Shown here: piece after piece, positions 48,301-54,588 of the stretch
Position numbering within the stretch: position 1 is the stretch's first letter
Layout: each line of letters starts with the position of its first letter
Assembly: GCA_039707465.1 (NCBI GenBank)
Contig: CM077648.1
Coordinates: 15,765,119-15,829,118 of the forward strand
Direction: 5' to 3'
DNA length: 64,000 bases
DNA from: Rhabdophis nuchalis
Lineage: Eukaryota > Chordata > Lepidosauria > Squamata > Natricidae
Program-made: the position numbers and the translations under genes
The notes under the pieces: model-generated
Database searches by the model: none
The model's input: only the letters and a program-made list of their open reading frames with translations
What the model was told of the DNA's origin: nothing

Positions 48301-51296
48301 TTCTAAAGATCTTGAAGGTGAATTTCCTTCTGTGTTATGAGCTGTTATGAATGTTAGCACAAGGCATTCATATCTCTCCAAAAGCTTCTTTCAATACAGA
48401 TAGTCAAGGAATTAAAATGATAATTGAGAAGCAACTCTATGCAAGTAATCCTCGACTTACAACAGTTCGTTTGGTAACCATTCAAAGTTACGACGACATT
48501 GAACAATAACCATTTTCACACTGACGGCTATTGCAGCATCCCCATGGTCACAGGATTTACATCTGCCTGCTTGACAACTGCTTCATCTTTATGACGGGTG
48601 CAGTGTCCTGGGGTCATGGCATCCCCTTTTGCAAACTTCTGACAAGCAAAGTCAAGGGGGAAGCCAGATCCACTTAACAACCATGTTACAAATTTAACAA
48701 CCGCAGAGATTCACTTAATATCTGTGGCAAAGAAAGTCATAAAACGGGGCAAAACTCACTTAAACAAATGTCTCGCTGAAGAACAGAAACTTTGGGCTCA
48801 ATTGTGATCCTAAGTTGGGGACTACCTGCCCATTCCATTCACAACCCGAGGATTTTGGGAGTGAATCTCGTACCTTGAACGAGATCAGGCCATCCTTTTG
48901 CCCACACATTCGCTAATCGAATGTGAGGCATGTTAAGTACACATGAGGTATTTCAGGGTGGGGAAGGCCATTGGGGGGGTGGGGGGTAGTGATGGAACAG
49001 GCCATCTGCCTAAGACCACCCAAGGCCTCCCCGGCGCACTGAAATACCTCCACAATTGCTTTCCTCCCCACTCAACCTGCCGCTCCGGGTCGCTTACCTT
49101 GTGAAGATCTACCGTGTTTCCCCGAAAATAAGACAGGGTCTTATTTTCTTTTGACCCCCTGAAATAAGCGCTTGGCCTTATTTTCGGGAAGGCATTATTA
49201 TTTTTGAGATGCAGGAGGAGGCGAGCGTGGTCACCTCATGGCTGCTGTGTGGCAATATTTTCGGAGAGGGCTTATTTTCAGGGGAGGGCTTATTTTAGCG
49301 CATGTGTCCAAAAGCCCGATTGGGCTTATTATCTGGGGAGGTCTTATTTTGGTAGGGCCACCCTCTCAGTCATGTATCCCTCTGCAGTTCCGTTCAGGCC
49401 TCCGCAGGCCTCGCCTGGCACGTGGCTGGCCAAAATGGAGCTTCTGAGGGGCATCATGCTTCATTTCGGCTGGTATTGTGCCATGCAAGGCCTCTGGAGG
49501 TCTGAATGGAGTTTCTGACAAGCAAGTCTGCCCCTCAGCTCTATTTTGGCTGGCAACGTGCCAGGGGAGGCCTCTGGAGGCCAGAATGGAGCTTCTGAGT
49601 GGCAGATCTACCCCTCAGAAGCTGCATTTTGCCCAACATGCCAGATGAGGCCTCTGGATGCCAGAACGGAGCTTCTGAGGGGGATATTTGCCCCTCAGAA
49701 GCTCTGTTTTAGCCAACAACATGCTGGGCAATGCCTCTGCAGGCCTGAATGGAGCTTCTGACTGGCGGATCTACCCCTCAGAAGCTGCATTTCGGCCAAT
49801 GTGGCAGGTGGGGCCTCTGTATGCCAGAACGGAGCTTCTGAGGGGTGGATCTAGCCCTCAGAAGCTCCATTTCAACTGGCGATGTGCCAGGCGAGGGCTG
49901 TGAAGACCTGAATGAGCTTCTGACTGGCAGATCTACTCCTCAGAAGCTGCATTTCGGCCAAAGTGGCAGGCGAGGCCTGAATGGAGCTTCTCAGGGGCAC
50001 ATCTGCCCCTCAGAAGCTGAATTTTGGCCAACGTGGCAGGTGGGGCCCCTGTATGCCAGAACGGAGCTTCTGCGGGGTGAATCTGCCCTTCAGAAGCTCC
50101 ATTTCAACCTGCAATGGCTGGCGAGGCCTGTGGAGGCCTGAATCGAGCTTCTGAGGGGCACATCCGCCCCTCAGAAGCTGCATTTCGGGCAACATGCCAG
50201 GTGGGGCCTCTGTATGCTGGATCTGCCCCTCAGAAGCTCCCATTCAACCTGCAGGACGAATGTTGCAGAGCCTCTGGTTGTTAGGAAGAACAACTGCCAT
50301 AGTGATGCAAGATTAATGGTTTCGGGACTTGTTGGTAAACACTAGGGGTCGTTAATTGCACAACTTTCAACATTCCCTAAGGGATGCTTGTAACTCTAGG
50401 GATTACCCATAAAGGGCTGGATTGGCAGTCATCACTACAATCCATGGCACGGGACCTAGTTATCTGAGGGATCGCATCCTGCCCCATACATCCCTTCAGC
50501 CAATTCGCTCCCACAGAGAGGGACTTCTTCGGGTGCCATCCACTAGGCAATGCCAGCGGGCGACGCCCAGGGGAAGAGCCTTCTCTGTGGCGGGCCCAAG
50601 CCTGTGGAACGACCTACCCCCCGAAATCAGAACAACGACGGACCTCCGCTCCTTCCGCCAGAAGTTAAAAACTCACTTCTTCCATCAGGCCGGCCTGGCC
50701 TAATTTTTTATATATCTAGCCACAGAAAGAAATTGTTTAATCTGAATTTTAAGGGGTAATTGCTAGGGTTTTAGGGGTTTTAATATTGATTTTAGCACAG
50801 GGGTAATTTAATTCGGTTTTAATATTTTGTATTTTGTATATTGTTGTATTTATTGGATTTTTAATTTCCTGTGCACCGCCCCGAGTCCCCATGGGGGAGA
50901 GGGGGCGGTCTATAAAATAAAAATAAATAATAAATTGATGCCAGTAAGGCAACAGAAGTTTTATTAAATCTTTTTCGAGGCAATATTATCCTGAGTCAAA
51001 GAATCCCGTGATCTTAGATCTGTCTGTGTTCCCCCTAAGATTCTCTGTTTAACTGATGATGATGTCCCATACTTCTAGTGTTTTTGGCAGGAAATGACCG
51101 GATCCCTGTGACAGGAATGCCACCTTGGAAGATTTCTTCCTGTATCTTGCCCTCAGAGGATCTTATGCCTGAGGCTGACACCTGTTTCCATCTTTTATTG
51201 CTGCCCATTTACTCAACAAAACAAAAACTGGAGGAGAAGCTTCTTCAAGCGATCCACAACAATCGTGGCTTTGGCAGATTTGCTCCCAGTATCTGA
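20021..51296 (+). CDS. HERC6: HERC6-like (HERC5/6 clade) HECT E3 ligase, copy A, complete, 23 exons
   Basis: Predicted cytosolic E3 ligase that would pass ubiquitin, or ISG15 as mammalian HERC5/mouse Herc6 do, through a HECT cysteine. Seen: 23 exons join in one frame with compatible phases and GT-AG borders, giving 1,031 residues (human HERC6 is about 1,020). Residues 1-376 form an RCC1-like propeller with repeated xxxCGxxHxxAL and VFSWGxxxxGQLG motifs; about 377-700 is the spacer with the family motif FSSPxCLTASFL; about 700-1025 is HECT, with [15 protein letters not shown] and LPFPLA motifs and the catalytic Cys at 51183-51185 (residue 995, in the context DTCFH), followed by NNRGFG near the end. 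The first ATG of the exon 1 propeller strand was chosen because the paralogue starts at the same codon. Motif spacing resembles human HERC6 more than HERC5, but non-mammalian members are hard to assign, so HERC5/6-like is the safe name. No frameshift or stop was found. Confidence 0.93.
20390..20452 (-). mobile_element. CR1 3' tail, in intron 1 of copy A
   Basis: AGAGTTGGAAGGGACCTTGG and CTAGTCCAACCCCCTGC; the same fragment is at 54718-54766 in copy B, so it predates the duplication. Confidence 0.7.
20599..20616 (-). promoter_or_regulatory. ISRE-like array in intron 1 of copy A
   Basis: The plus strand reads AGTTTCGCTTTCGTTTTC, which is AGTTTCNNTTTC plus one more TTTC unit, the complement of the IRF/ISGF3 consensus GAAANNGAAACT. 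A second half-array, GCTTTCGTTTTCC, lies at 20654-20666. Human HERC5 and HERC6 are interferon-induced through ISREs; here the best match lies about 330 bases after the exon 1 donor. Confidence 0.6.
20930..21780. other. Intron 1 of copy A, AT-rich, no gene
   Basis: Low-complexity A/T sequence. Part (21610-21780) aligns with 55440-55990 in copy B. Confidence 0.4.
21784..21880. mobile_element. Tigger stub joined to half of a palindromic MITE
   Basis: CAGGTAGTCCTCCACTT runs into GGGGAATTCTGGGAGTTGAA and GCAGACCCCTGC. In copy B the same site has a full Tigger-like element (56004-56380). Confidence 0.5.
22447..22603 (+). CDS. HERC6: HERC6-like copy A exon 2 (RCC1 repeat)
   Basis: 157 bases after a poly-T tract and CCCGGAAAG acceptor; donor GTAAGT. 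Encodes [11 protein letters not shown] and [15 protein letters not shown]. This exon is the most diverged from copy B, 12 of about 52 residues. Confidence 0.9.
22940..23092 (-). repeat. tRNA-derived SINE (minus)
   Basis: Contains GGAAGATAGAAGGCTGAGTC and TGCATTTAACCCACTGTGC, reverse of a tRNA-headed squamate SINE. Shared with copy B (59215-59442). Confidence 0.6.
23494..23575. repeat. 82-bp palindrome, copy A only
   Basis: Perfect 37-bp arms (23494-23530 and 23539-23575) around an 8-base loop. Copy B (about 59920-59960) has only the right arm. Confidence 0.85.
23695..23771 (+). CDS. HERC6: HERC6-like copy A exon 3 (RCC1 repeat)
   Basis: 77 bases between a CCATAG acceptor and GTGAGA donor, encoding [13 protein letters not shown]. 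Too short to stand out as an ORF; found by phase and by its match to copy B. Confidence 0.9.
24257..24625. mobile_element. Tigger-like MITE in intron 3 of copy A
   Basis: Body motifs TTAAGTGAATCTGGCTTCCC and ATTTTGATCACATG, end GTAAGTCGGGGATTACTTAC. Not present at the corresponding place of copy B. Confidence 0.6.
24892..25204. mobile_element. hAT MITE (CAGGGGTGTCAAACTC family), shared by both copies
   Basis: Ends CAGGGGTGTCAAAACTCAAT and GTGTTTGACACCCCTG; flanks GTCTACCT/GTCTATCT. Same insertion at 60842-61152 in copy B. Confidence 0.8.
25284..25511 (+). CDS. HERC6: HERC6-like copy A exon 4 (RCC1 repeats)
   Basis: 228 bases between AATGAAG acceptor and GTAAGT donor. Encodes [35 protein letters not shown] and [13 protein letters not shown]. 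Differs from copy B at only 3 of 76 residues. Confidence 0.94.
25745..25980 (-). repeat. tRNA-derived SINE (minus)
   Basis: GCCTATTGCCCCCAACAATC and CATTCTAACCACTGTGCCAC; the reverse complement begins with a tRNA-like head (GGCACAGTGGTTAGAATGC). Confidence 0.7.
26080..27115. other. Intron 4 of copy A, AT-rich, no recognised feature
   Basis: Long T-rich, low-complexity stretch that is not found at the corresponding place of copy B (62340-62440), so possibly an unrecognised insertion. Confidence 0.35.
27257..27384. mobile_element. Palindromic MITE, shared with copy B
   Basis: CAGGGGTTGGTAACTATGGC with inverted right arm GTTGCCATAGTTACCC; same element at 63843-63970. Confidence 0.75.
27393..27821. 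mobile_element. hAT MITE, copy A-specific, perfect TSD GTCTAGAC
   Basis: 429 bp, ends CAGCGTTTCTCAAATAG and GGAGAAACACTG. TSD at 27385-27392 and 27822-27829. Copy B has the empty site at 63971-63978. Confidence 0.9.
28079..28173 (+). CDS. HERC6: HERC6-like copy A exon 5 (RCC1 repeat)
   Basis: 95 bases, acceptor CCCAACAG, donor GTACTG. Encodes [16 protein letters not shown], which closely matches the VVYISCGDAHTAVLT strand of mammalian HERC6. Confidence 0.92.
28877..28998 (+). CDS. HERC6: HERC6-like copy A exon 6 (RCC1 repeat)
   Basis: 122 bases, acceptor TTCATAG, donor GTATGT. Encodes [18 protein letters not shown] and TVSRISCG, the next propeller blade. Confidence 0.92.
29312..29454 (+). 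CDS. HERC6: HERC6-like copy A exon 7 (last RCC1 blade and acidic loop)
   Basis: 143 bases, acceptor TTCTGCAG, donor GTACCT. Encodes [18 protein letters not shown] and then a hydrophilic, serine/glutamate-rich stretch, where HERC6 proteins have a variable loop. Confidence 0.9.
30318..30362. repeat. (AAT)n microsatellite
   Basis: About 15 units, just upstream of exon 8 of copy A. Confidence 0.95.
30387..30445 (+). CDS. HERC6: HERC6-like copy A exon 8 (end of propeller)
   Basis: 59 bases, acceptor CATTGTAG, donor GTAATC. Encodes [12 protein letters not shown], equivalent to VKHIFAGTYANFV of human HERC6, and closes the RCC1-like domain at residue 376. An (AAT)n tract lies about 25 bases upstream in the intron. 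Confidence 0.9.
30864..30991 (+). CDS. HERC6: HERC6-like copy A exon 9 (spacer)
   Basis: 128 bases, acceptor CCTTCAG; the donor AAAAG|GTTGCT is the weakest in the gene. Encodes a helical segment, [16 protein letters not shown], at the place where human HERC6 has PEISRISQSMAEKWIA. Confidence 0.86.
31076..31308 (-). repeat. tRNA-derived SINE (minus)
   Basis: Same family as 25745-25980; ends CTCTAACCACTGCGCCACCA. Confidence 0.75.
31402..31461 (+). CDS. HERC6: HERC6-like copy A exon 10 (spacer, [12 protein letters not shown])
   Basis: 60 bases, acceptor TTGATAG, donor GTGAGT. Encodes the conserved [16 protein letters not shown], diagnostic of small HERC proteins. Confidence 0.92.
31512..32240. 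mobile_element. hAT MITE fragments in intron 10
   Basis: GGATCGCCAACCTCAGGACC at the left and GGGATTCAGCCAGTTTGCACC to ATCCCACCACTG at the right belong to two hAT-like families with a middle that I cannot assign. Confidence 0.4.
32373..32507. mobile_element. Palindromic MITE
   Basis: CAGGGATGTCCAAACGTGGG and inverted right end; flanks CCTTAGGC/CCCTAGGC. Confidence 0.8.
32516..33050. mobile_element. hAT MITE copies (CAGTGATGGCGAACC family)
   Basis: Interior GCATGCCATAAGGGAGGGGC and end CATAGGTTTCCCATCCCGG, with an internal inverted copy around 32700-32950 (GCTTCCGGAGG-type arms). Confidence 0.45.
33322..33675 (+). repeat. tRNA-derived SINE with clear B box
   Basis: Head GGGACGCAGTGACTCAGTGG, B box GGTTCGAATTCC, tail TTTACCTTTACC. 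About 350 bp, typical of snake tRNA SINEs. Confidence 0.75.
33898..33994 (+). CDS. HERC6: HERC6-like copy A exon 11 (spacer)
   Basis: 97 bases, acceptor TTCCTAG, donor GTAAAG. Encodes [19 protein letters not shown], matching the VDLEMARDTFKKLTKKEWI region of HERC6. Confidence 0.92.
34547..34999. mobile_element. hAT MITE, perfect TSD ATCTAGAA
   Basis: CAGGGGTGTCAAACTGGATT to GAGTTTGACACCCCTG, flanked by ATCTAGAA at 34539-34546 and 35000-35007. Confidence 0.88.
35200..35575. mobile_element. hAT/Tigger fragment and palindromic MITE pair
   Basis: CAGTGGTGGGCTTAAAAAAAT start with three tandem GTGACTGGGTGGGAGTGG-type units, then MITE arms CAAGTCTTAAAGCTGTCAAG and CTTGACAGCTTTAAGACTTG. Confidence 0.5.
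35668..35857 (+). CDS. HERC6: HERC6-like copy A exon 12 (spacer, SPHQDAL..LLLPEC)
   Basis: 190 bases, acceptor AAACAG, donor GTGAGT. Encodes [17 protein letters not shown], a strong family signature (human SPHQEALSVFLLLPEC). Confidence 0.93.
35918..36412 (+). mobile_element. CR1-like LINE 3' fragment in intron 12
   Basis: Encodes [19 protein letters not shown] and, after a frame change, [19 protein letters not shown], the CR1 ORF2 C-terminus; ends with the CR1 3' motif and TATTG units. Confidence 0.85.
36804..36955 (+). CDS. HERC6: HERC6-like copy A exon 13 (spacer)
   Basis: 152 bases, acceptor CTTTCAG, donor GTATGT. Encodes [17 protein letters not shown] and LKVLKKLYK, amphipathic helices of the spacer. 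Confidence 0.9.
37049..37162 (+). CDS. HERC6: HERC6-like copy A exon 14 (spacer)
   Basis: 114 bases, separated from exon 13 by only 93 bases; acceptor CTTCAAG, donor GTAAGT. Encodes [19 protein letters not shown], matching VNKANCRLPENTFNINEL of HERC6. Confidence 0.9.
37368..37886. mobile_element. hAT MITE in intron 14
   Basis: CCGTGATGGTGAACTTACGG to GGTTCGCCATCCCTG; flanks GCCTAGCC/GCTTAGCC. Confidence 0.75.
38286..38384 (+). CDS. HERC6: HERC6-like copy A exon 15 (spacer)
   Basis: 99 bases, acceptor CATGCAG, donor GTAAAG. Encodes [20 protein letters not shown], equivalent to VIFSDFPFIFNSLSKIKLL of HERC6. Confidence 0.92.
38597..38722. mobile_element. Palindromic MITE
   Basis: CAACCTTGGCAACTTTAAGA and TTAAAAGTTGCCAAGGTTGA arms. 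Confidence 0.65.
38840..39215. repeat. Tigger fragment and foldback repeat
   Basis: Tigger-like TTAAGTGAATCACTACAATTG (to about 38995), then the foldback family with AGCTTCTTCAGCTCTGAC and TCAGAGCTGAAGAAG arms. Confidence 0.55.
39414..39584 (+). CDS. HERC6: HERC6-like copy A exon 16 (pre-HECT)
   Basis: 171 bases, acceptor TCTCCAG, donor GTGAGC. Encodes [19 protein letters not shown], the conserved strand-helix that leads into the HECT domain. Confidence 0.93.
39728..40051. mobile_element. Tigger/pogo-like MITE, TA flanks
   Basis: CAGATAGTCCCTGACTTACA to AATCAAGGATTACCTG with TA on each side (39726-39727, 40052-40053). 324 bp, no transposase. Confidence 0.8.
40354..40468. mobile_element. Palindromic MITE, perfect TSD CTCTAGGT
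   Basis: CAGGGGTCTCCAACCTTGGC and GTTGGGGACCCCTG; TSD 40346-40353 and 40469-40476. Confidence 0.88.
40792..40938 (+). CDS. HERC6: HERC6-like copy A exon 17 (HECT N-lobe)
   Basis: 147 bases, acceptor TCTGGCAG, donor GTAAGT. Encodes [19 protein letters not shown] and LWFPPK. The usual glycine-rich D-x-GGV motif of HECT N-lobes appears here as [10 protein letters not shown], an altered form. Confidence 0.93.
41425..41625 (+). repeat. Sauria-type SINE
   Basis: tRNA-related head (TTGGTCTAAAAGTTAAGGTA), CAGTCACTCACTCTCAACCC body and AATAATAAAGGCAGGATAAA tail with AAATAAAT, the 3' end shared with Bov-B LINEs. Confidence 0.75.
41685..42112. mobile_element. hAT MITE (GTCAAACT family)
   Basis: GGAAGTCAAACTTTATTTCA to TTTAATTTGACACCCCTG; diverged left end. 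Confidence 0.6.
42267..42433 (+). CDS. HERC6: HERC6-like copy A exon 18 (HECT N-lobe)
   Basis: 167 bases, acceptor TTTGCAG, donor GTAAAT. Encodes [35 protein letters not shown] and VKELSPVLG, hallmarks of HERC HECT domains. Confidence 0.95.
43177..43297. mobile_element. Palindromic MITE
   Basis: CAGGGGTCTGCAAAGTTTGC with right end GCAGACCCCTG; TSD GTTTAGGA/GTCTAGGA. Confidence 0.82.
43306..43688. mobile_element. hAT MITE (GTCAAACTC family)
   Basis: AATGTCAAACACAATTTCAT to TTGAGTTTGACACCTCTG, inserted next to the preceding MITE. Confidence 0.65.
44108..44174 (+). CDS. HERC6: HERC6-like copy A exon 19 (HECT)
   Basis: 67 bases, acceptor ATCAAG, donor GTGAGT. Encodes [19 protein letters not shown], matching SLQEVLDDAADDIGDAL of HERC6. 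Confidence 0.9.
44430..44655 (+). repeat. tRNA-derived SINE
   Basis: Head GTTCAGTGGCCTAGAGGTGG, B box GAGTTCGATCC, and a non-tRNA body. Confidence 0.65.
45112..45182 (+). CDS. HERC6: HERC6-like copy A exon 20 (HECT)
   Basis: 71 bases, acceptor TTTTTCAG, donor GTATGT. Encodes [23 protein letters not shown], equivalent to WDQNDVDLIPNGISIPVDQTN. Confidence 0.91.
45302..46500 (-). mobile_element. L2/CR1-type LINE 3' fragment in intron 20
   Basis: About 1.2 kb, closely similar to 12.9-14.1 kb, starting at an (AAT)n tail. Encodes [19 protein letters not shown] and [15 protein letters not shown]; truncated at the 5' side near 46500. One internal deletion relative to the larger copy. Confidence 0.85.
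46612..46800. mobile_element. Tigger-like MITE fragment
   Basis: TA then CAGGTAGTCTTGGAGTTATG; joined to the CR1 fragment downstream. Confidence 0.5.
46805..47156 (+). mobile_element. CR1-like LINE 3' fragment
   Basis: GGTCTAGTTTAATGAAAAGA through TTGGACTAGAAGACCTCCAA to TATTC repeats. Confidence 0.8.
47315..47498 (+). CDS. HERC6: HERC6-like copy A exon 21 (HECT)
   Basis: 184 bases, acceptor TTTAAAG, donor GTAAGT. Encodes [20 protein letters not shown] and [15 protein letters not shown], very close to YIDYIFNVSVKAVYEEFQRGF and IIGNTDYDWKQFEQ of HERC6. Confidence 0.94.
47513..47650 (-). mobile_element. hAT MITE fragment (GTGAAATCC family)
   Basis: CAGAGGTGATATCCAGCAGG, similar to 1033-1260; right end missing. 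Confidence 0.5.
48166..48268 (+). CDS. HERC6: HERC6-like copy A exon 22 (HECT)
   Basis: 103 bases, acceptor CTGAAG, donor GTAAGT. Encodes [20 protein letters not shown], the HECT linker region (human [20 protein letters not shown]). Confidence 0.93.
48436..48832. mobile_element. Tigger-like MITE in intron 22
   Basis: AGTAATCCTCGACTTACAAC to GTTGGGGACTACCTG. Confidence 0.65.
49111..49365. mobile_element. Transposon-like repeat (TACCGTGTTTCCCCGAAAAT)
   Basis: Several copies of GGGCTTATTTT/AAAATAAG within it; family uncertain. Confidence 0.5.
49380..50265. repeat. 80-bp minisatellite, about 10-11 units
   Basis: GGAGCTTCTGAGGGG recurs at 49437, 49507, 49587, 49667, 49751, 49831, 49912, 49983, 50063 and 50144, spacing 70-84 and mostly 80. 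Each unit carries an inverted partner CCCCTCAGAAGCT. ORFs across it are repeat artefacts. Confidence 0.9.
50410..50935 (+). mobile_element. L2/CR1-type LINE 3' fragment in the last intron
   Basis: Encodes [20 protein letters not shown] and [19 protein letters not shown], then the 3' UTR ending (AAATAAAT)n. Plus orientation. Confidence 0.82.
51079..51296 (+). CDS. HERC6: HERC6-like copy A exon 23 (HECT C-lobe, catalytic Cys, stop)
   Basis: 218 bases after TTCTAG, ending in TGA. Encodes [12 protein letters not shown], the catalytic context [15 protein letters not shown] with Cys at 51183-51185, and [15 protein letters not shown]. The short tail after NNRGFG resembles HERC6 more than HERC5, which ends there. 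Confidence 0.94.
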
Positions 51297-51610
51297 ACCA
51301 GAAGCTTGAAGATGCCACCTTAGAAGCCGCAGCCTTCGCTTGACCTCAGACGGGAGAAGAGATTGTTGCAAGGGGGTTTGGTTAGATCAGGGGTCTGCAA
51401 AGTTGGCTCTTTTAAGACTGGTGGACTTCAACTCCCAGAATTCCCCAGCCAGCCTAGCTGGCTGGGGATTTCTGGGAGTTGAAGTCCACCAGTCTTAAAA
51501 GAGCCAACTTTGCAGACCCCTGAGTTAGATGACTGTTAGATGACCCCTGAGTTAGATGACTGATTTTCTTGCTTGATTTAGAAATAAAGTTATCTAAATA
51601 TATAGTACTT
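51297..51610 (+). other. HERC6: Copy A 3' UTR with polyadenylation signal
   Basis: AATAAA lies at 51583-51588, about 287 bases after the stop, so the 3' UTR is probably near 300 bases. It contains a 135-bp near-perfect palindrome (51388-51522) described separately. The cleavage site is not determined. Confidence 0.6.
51388..51522. mobile_element. Palindromic MITE in the 3' UTR of copy A
   Basis: Two 66-bp arms differing at one base, separated by three bases. Ends CAGGGGTCTGCAAAGTTGGC/CAGACCCCTG; flanks GGTTAGAT/AGTTAGAT. Confidence 0.9.
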
Positions 51611-51887
51611 TAAAAATATGCTGTTTTGTCTAGCGTGTAGTTAGATTGGGTTAATATGTTCCTTTCGATTAAGTAAAAACAAAAAGTTGAGGTTGTATGT
51701 TGTTATCTATATGCTACTGCACCAAAGAGCCAATGCTTTTCCGTTTCTTTTCCCCTTTTTCCTTGTCCCCTCCGCACCCCCATTTCCCCATTATTTTCAT
51801 TTTTCTTTGTCTTTCTGAATGGTATAGTTTGATAAAATTAAAAAAATGGAACCCCAAACAAAACCTCGGGTTGTTGTTGCTAAATTA

Positions 51888-52465
<578 letters not shown>

Positions 52466-52469
52466 AGAG

Positions 52470-52615
52470 ATTCTCAGTCATCCAGGTCATGGTTGTCCCA
52501 AAGGTGTTTTTTCAGGAGGCAACTGGACTTTCTTTTTCTTTTGAAGACGTTTCACTTCTCATCAAAGAGGCTTCTTCAGCTCTGGCGGGGGTAGTGTGGA
52601 ATGGAGGGATTTATA
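52470..52615. repeat. Foldback-family repeat, single arm
   Basis: CATGGTTGTCCCAAAGGTG and GAAGACGTTTCACTTCTCAT, as at 1305 and 62935. Confidence 0.55.
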
Positions 52616-53004
52616 TTCCTTGCAGACAGCTGGTCCTTTGCCTCCTTTTAGAAGGTCTTTGAAGCACTAGGATAGTGGCGCTTGACAAGCACTTGGCACA
52701 CAGATAAACCTGTTGGAAGAAATACCCAGTTGCATTTCCAAGCCAGGAGAAAGGCACTAAACAAAATGGAGGCTGATTGGAAAGAGGATCCATTTATTGG
52801 TGAACAGAACCACCAGCTTTTGTGGTTCTGGTGCAACTGACAAAAGGGAGTTGAGAGTGAGTGGGTTTTTATTCCCCCTTTGGGCTTTGTATTTGAGCTT
52901 CCTGTTCCTGTGCAAGAGCATGTCCTTTAATATTCTATTGGCTGTTGTCAGATTCCTATGGGGTGATGACTGGCTCTATAGCCAAAAGGGGAAATGCAAA
53001 TCCC

Positions 53005-53552
53005 AGGTCCGTGATGGTGAATCTATGACACGTATCACAGGTAGCACACGGAGCAATATTTGCTGGCACGTCAGCAGTCAGCTCCGGCACGCGTGTGGCC
53101 CGGCCAGCTGATTTTTCTGCTTCCTGGAGGGCCAGGGAAGGCTGTTTTCGCCCTCAGGAAAGCCTCCGGAGGCTTGGGAGGGCGAAAAACAGGCCCAACG
53201 AGCCAACTGGAAGTTCAAGAACAAATTTCCGGTTCGCCTGTTGGGCCTGTTTTTCACCCTTCCCAAGGATTTCCTGAAGCCTGGGAGGGAGAAAAATTGG
53301 CCAACTGGCAGTTCAGAAATGATCCATTTCTGGCTTCCAGAGGGGCTCCAGGGGAGGTCCTTTTCACCTTCCTCAGATATCAGGAGAGTGTCCAGAGGCT
53401 GGGGACGGGTCGTATGTGCAAGCACACGGGGTTACATGCACATATACAGGTGGGTGGGGAGGATTGAATTGGCATGGGCACACCTGCATGCACGCTGATG
53501 CGTGTACACATAATTTTGGAGCGCCATAAGAAAAAGGTTCACCATCACTGTC
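53005..53552. mobile_element. hAT MITE (CAGTGATGGCGAACC family)
   Basis: CGTGATGGTGAATCTATGAC to AAAAGGTTCACCATCACTG; interior with inverted CTTCCGG-rich arms. Confidence 0.65.
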
Positions 53553-53559
53553 CTAGGTG

Positions 53560-54140
53560 TTTGTCTGAGCACCCAGCTTTGGTTGAAGTTTGGACTGCTG
53601 AGATGACACCATGAAGGGGCTTGTGATCTGAAAAGGAGGGGGGGGTTTCGAGCAATCCCTCTTGTGTCTTAATGGCTTTGTCCTGTGTTGGATCTTGAGC
53701 GAGGGCTAATCCTAATATTCTGCCTTTGTTCAGGCTTTGCTGCAGGGAGTTTCAAAATTAGCCAGTCTTGAATGGATTTCTGCCTGCGGTATATGCTTTG
53801 CCTATGAATAGAGCTATCTAGATACTCGTCTTCCTTTTTTCAAGAAGCTCTTTGTCTCTTAAGGGCTGACCTCTGCTATGGACTGCTAAATAAAGGACTG
53901 AGGTTTGCTTTCTGCCTCTTAAAAAAGCTTAGCCAATCAGGCACGGCTGAGCTTTTGCAGTCTATCAGTCGTTAAGTCGAGGACCTGCAGCCAGTCGTAG
54001 GTCGAGGACTTAGCATTTCTCCCTTTGGGGAAATATAATATTATTATTATTCTGCTTTAATATTCCTCAAAATGTTTCATTCTTCATTCATTTTTCTAGG
54101 AGGGGTTGGCGACGACTTTTTACACTTTTTTCCCCTATCT
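53560..54140. other. Intergenic, no recognised gene
   Basis: Sequence before the copy B duplication boundary; a short TAAGTCGAGGACCTGCAG Tigger stub near 53975. Confidence 0.35.
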
Positions 54141-54341
54141 GCAACCATCCAGCAGGACTGGGAAGGGCCTAGATGAGAACAACTGGGCAGGGCTGGCCTG
54201 AAAGGCAGGGTTGTTTTCTTTTATTACAGCCGTCTGTCAAAGCTGAGCCGCGTCAAAGTGATACCCGGTGAGGAGGAGGACTGAACGCGCTGGGAGAAAC
54301 CTCGGGGCGAACGAGCCAGAGAGCAAGGATCCAAACGCGCC

Positions 54342-54588
54342 ATGCTCTTCGGTTGGGGGGACGGCTCCTACGGGCAGCTGGGCTCGGGCGAAGAAGGGGC
54401 TTCCCAGCCGGTTCCTCTCCCTCGCCATCTGCCAGCCTTTGGCAGGCTAGAAGTGACCCTGCTGGCTTGCGGGGAGCGGCACACGTTGCTGATCCTGGCC
54501 GACGGGAGCCTGGCTTCTTGCGGAGACAACGCCCAGGGACAGCTGGGGAGGAAGCTCCCCGCGGGACAGCAGCGATGCTACCAGCCAA
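54342..54588 (+). CDS. HERC6: HERC6-like copy B exon 1
   Basis: 247 bases from ATG, same length as copy A. Encodes [16 protein letters not shown] and [16 protein letters not shown]. Differs from copy A at 11 of 82 residues, with nearly all base changes altering the protein. Donor GTAGGT. Confidence 0.88.

Noticed and set aside
49204..50243. Overlapping ORFs with EAAFRPxxQxG and LLRGxxxPQKL repeats
   Set aside because: They follow the 80-bp minisatellite on both strands; not a gene.
49380..50265. CRISPR-like regularly spaced repeat
   Set aside because: Units are contiguous 80-bp tandem copies without unique spacers, in a vertebrate intron.
20021..51296. Assignment as HERC3 or HERC4
   Set aside because: Motifs such as [25 protein letters not shown] and GDEHTAVLT match the HERC5/6 clade; HERC3/4 have different propeller sequences.
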